9,076 bases of DNA from an uncultured Flavobacteriales bacterium (GTDB lineage: Bacteria; Bacteroidota; Bacteroidia; Flavobacteriales_D; Parvicellaceae), in NCBI GenBank assembly GCA_938084875.1, contig CALKFX010000145.1, forward strand, positions 1 to 9,076, written 5' to 3'. Below the pieces are notes generated by a model that made no database searches, was not told the origin of the DNA, and saw only the letters and a program-made list of their open reading frames with translations. The position numbers were made by a program, and so were the translations under genes. Shown here in pieces: positions 7,366-9,076 of this stretch; the stretch's first letter is position 1, and every line of letters begins with the position of its first letter.

Positions 7366-8508
7366 ATGAAATTCAATACTAAAGTAATTCATGCAGGTGT
7401 ACACCCTGATGTTTCAACTGGAGCAATTATGACTCCAATTTATCAAACTTCTACTTATGTTCAAGAAGAAATTGGTGTTCACAAAGGTTTTGAATATTCT
7501 AGAACTGGTAATCCAACTAGACAAGCATTAGAAAATAATTTAGCAGCAATTGAAGGAGGCAAGTATGGTGCTTGTTTTGGAAGTGGTCTTGCGGCAATTG
7601 ATGCTGTTGTGAAAATGTTAAATCCAGGAGATGAAGTAATTTCTACAAATGATCTTTATGGAGGTTCTTACAGAATTTTCACTACTATTTTTGAAAAGTA
7701 TGGCATTAAATTTCATTTTGTAAATATGTTGGATATTCAAAATATAGAAGAAAAAATTAATGACAAGACCAAGCTTGTATGGGCAGAAACTCCAACCAAT
7801 CCAATGATGAATATTATAGACGTTAAGGAAATTTGTGATTTGGCACATAAAAATAATATTATGGTAGGGGTGGACAATACCTTTGCGACTCCTTATTTAC
7901 AGAACCCATTAGCGCTTGGAGCAGATGTGGTAATGCATTCAGTTACAAAATATTTAGGAGGACATTCGGATGTTATTATGGGAGCCTTGGTTACAAATGA
8001 CGATAAAATTGCAGAAGAAATTTACAGGATTCAAAACTCAAGTGGTGCTGTCTGTGGTCCTATGGATTCCTTTTTGGTACTCAGAGGAATTAAAACGCTT
8101 CACCTTAGAATGCAAAGACACTGTGAAAATGGTGAAAAAATTGCTCACTTTTTAAATGATCATCCGCTTACAGACACAGTTTATTGGCCAGGGTTAAAGT
8201 CTCATACTAATCATGAAGTCGCTAAAAATCAAATGAAAGACTTTGGTGGAATGATTTCTTTTAATTTAGTTGGAGATGATTTAGATATGGCAAAGAAAGT
8301 AGTAAGCAAAACAGAATTGTTTACATTAGCAGAATCTTTGGGGGGTGTAGAGTCGCTAATTGGCCATCCTTCAACAATGACACATGCATCCATTCCAAGA
8401 GAGGAAAGAATTAAGTCTGGGGTAGTTGATTCACTTATAAGGTTAAGTGTAGGAATTGAAGATGTTGAAGATTTAATTAATGATTTAAAAAATGCTTTGA
8501 GGGCTTAA
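7366..8508 (+). CDS. PLP-dependent trans-sulfuration enzyme (cystathionine gamma-synthase / gamma-lyase, MetB family)
   Basis: This is a cytoplasmic Cys/Met-metabolism enzyme of 380 residues, the standard length for the family. Features appear in order: YSRTGNPTR (44-52), whose Tyr and Arg contact the cofactor phosphate of the neighbouring subunit; FGSGLAAID (71-79); NDLYGG with the ring-stacking Tyr98; ETPTNP (141-146); VDNTFATPY with Asp170, which pairs with the PLP nitrogen; and HSVTKYLGGHSD with the Schiff-base Lys195. SLGGVESL (324-331) and the substrate-carboxylate Arg359 complete the active site. It either makes cystathionine from an activated homoserine and cysteine, or cleaves cystathionine to cysteine. 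These sister activities cannot be separated from motifs alone, so I give no gene symbol. A -7 promoter box lies 23 bp upstream, and a protease gene follows after 10 bp. Confidence 0.94.
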   Translation: MKFNTKVIHAGVHPDVSTGAIMTPIYQTSTYVQEEIGVHKGFEYSRTGNPTRQALENNLAAIEGGKYGACFGSGLAAIDAVVKMLNPGDEVISTNDLYGGSYRIFTTIFEKYGIKFHFVNMLDIQNIEEKINDKTKLVWAETPTNPMMNIIDVKEICDLAHKNNIMVGVDNTFATPYLQNPLALGADVVMHSVTKYLGGHSDVIMGALVTNDDKIAEEIYRIQNSSGAVCGPMDSFLVLRGIKTLHLRMQRHCENGEKIAHFLNDHPLTDTVYWPGLKSHTNHEVAKNQMKDFGGMISFNLVGDDLDMAKKVVSKTELFTLAESLGGVESLIGHPSTMTHASIPREERIKSGVVDSLIRLSVGIEDVEDLINDLKNALRA

Positions 8509-8518
8509 AAAATAAAAA

Positions 8519-9076
8519 ATGAAGATAATTTTATCAAGTATATTTTTTCTAATTCAAGTTTCAATATTTTCTCAATCTGTAGATTCCAAAACAATCGATC
8601 CTGCTAACTGTAGAGATGGTGAAAATGTAGAATATTGTAAGACCCATAAATTAATGAATAAGCTAAAAAAAGACCCAGAAGCTCATCGTCAATTTTTAGA
8701 AAATCAATTAGAATTAAAAAAAATAGTAAATCAAATTTCCAACAATCCTCCAAACAGAGTTATTTTTACTATCCCTTTGGTATTTCATGTCCTGCATAAT
8801 GGAGGAACTGAGAATATTTCGCGTCAGCAGATTGAGGATGCTGTAGCAATTTTAAATAGAGATTTTAGATTGCAAAATGCAGATGCCAATAATGTTCAGT
8901 CGACCTTTTCCGGTATGCCTGCTGATATAGAAGTCGAATTTAAATTGGCAACAAAAGCGCCTAATGGACAATGTTTTAGTGGTATTACTAGAACTCTAAG
9001 TCCTTTAACTAATAGTGGGGCAAATGGCCAAAACCAAATTTCTGCAGTAATTTCTGGAAATGATGTGTACAATGGG
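8519..9076 (+). CDS. Secreted M43 (pappalysin/cytophagalysin-like) metalloprotease, N-terminal part only
   Basis: ATG at 8519 opens a frame that continues for 186 codons to the right edge. Residues 1-20 are a signal peptide (hydrophobic IILSSIFFLIQVSIF, ending FSQS). Residues about 21-80 look like a short propeptide with two cysteines (Cys31, Cys40). From residue 84 the sequence TIPLVFHVLHNGG, then QIEDAVAILNRDF, GMPADIEVEFKLATKAP, CFSGITRT and GNDVYNG follows the N-terminal part of Bacteroidota M43 proteases as I know them. The zinc-binding HExxH and any C-terminal type IX secretion signal would lie outside the window, so catalytic activity is inferred. It starts 10 bp after the trans-sulfuration gene and may be read through from it. 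No separate promoter or terminator is obvious. Confidence 0.8.
   Translation, partial: MKIILSSIFFLIQVSIFSQSVDSKTIDPANCRDGENVEYCKTHKLMNKLKKDPEAHRQFLENQLELKKIVNQISNNPPNRVIFTIPLVFHVLHNGGTENISRQQIEDAVAILNRDFRLQNADANNVQSTFSGMPADIEVEFKLATKAPNGQCFSGITRTLSPLTNSGANGQNQISAVISGNDVYNG

Noticed and set aside
7618..8155. Short ORFs on both strands within the trans-sulfuration gene (7618-7848 minus, 7970-8155 plus)
   Set aside because: Both are out-of-frame readings of a gene with a complete set of family motifs.
1..9076. Mobile elements, CRISPR arrays, tRNA or rRNA genes
   Set aside because: No transposase-like frame, terminal inverted repeats, regularly spaced repeats or structured GC-rich RNA segments were seen on either strand.

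Overview
This is a very AT-rich window with compact gene spacing and several features of Bacteroidota, most likely a flavobacterium-like member of that phylum. These features are TTTG / TAnnTTTG-type promoter boxes, start codons with no Shine-Dalgarno sequence, a huge beta-rich outer-membrane-type protein of a style I know only from Bacteroidota, an OmpA-domain lipoprotein with a Bacteroidota-like lipobox, and an M43-type secreted metalloprotease. I see no mobile elements, RNA genes or CRISPR.

Layout. Positions 1-3137 (minus) hold the N-terminal 1045 codons of a giant exported protein that runs off the left edge. A 194-bp divergent intergenic region follows, with a near-ideal Bacteroidota promoter reading rightward. 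Next is an OmpA-family lipoprotein (3332-4321, plus). It meets tail-to-tail, only 6 bp away, a tight minus-strand cluster of DMT/EamA permease, yicC, gmk and nadD (7295 down to 4328). Within it yicC and gmk overlap by 4 bases and gmk and nadD are 1 base apart. A 70-bp divergent region separates this cluster from a rightward pair: a PLP-dependent trans-sulfuration enzyme (cystathionine gamma-synthase/lyase family, 7366-8508) and, 10 bp later, the N-terminal part of a secreted M43-like protease (8519 to the right edge).

Functionally the middle is housekeeping: NAD synthesis (NadD), GMP to GDP (Gmk), RNA turnover (YicC), amino-acid or metabolite export (EamA) and sulfur amino-acid metabolism. 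Both ends are cell-envelope or secreted functions. The least understood component is the giant outer-membrane-type protein at the left, which carries several strongly patterned segments and an EF-hand-like loop. I do not see convincing evidence of a new multi-gene system. The most useful leads are that protein, the long leader of the OmpA gene, and the TTG start of the permease, which overlaps the stop of a five-codon mini-ORF.
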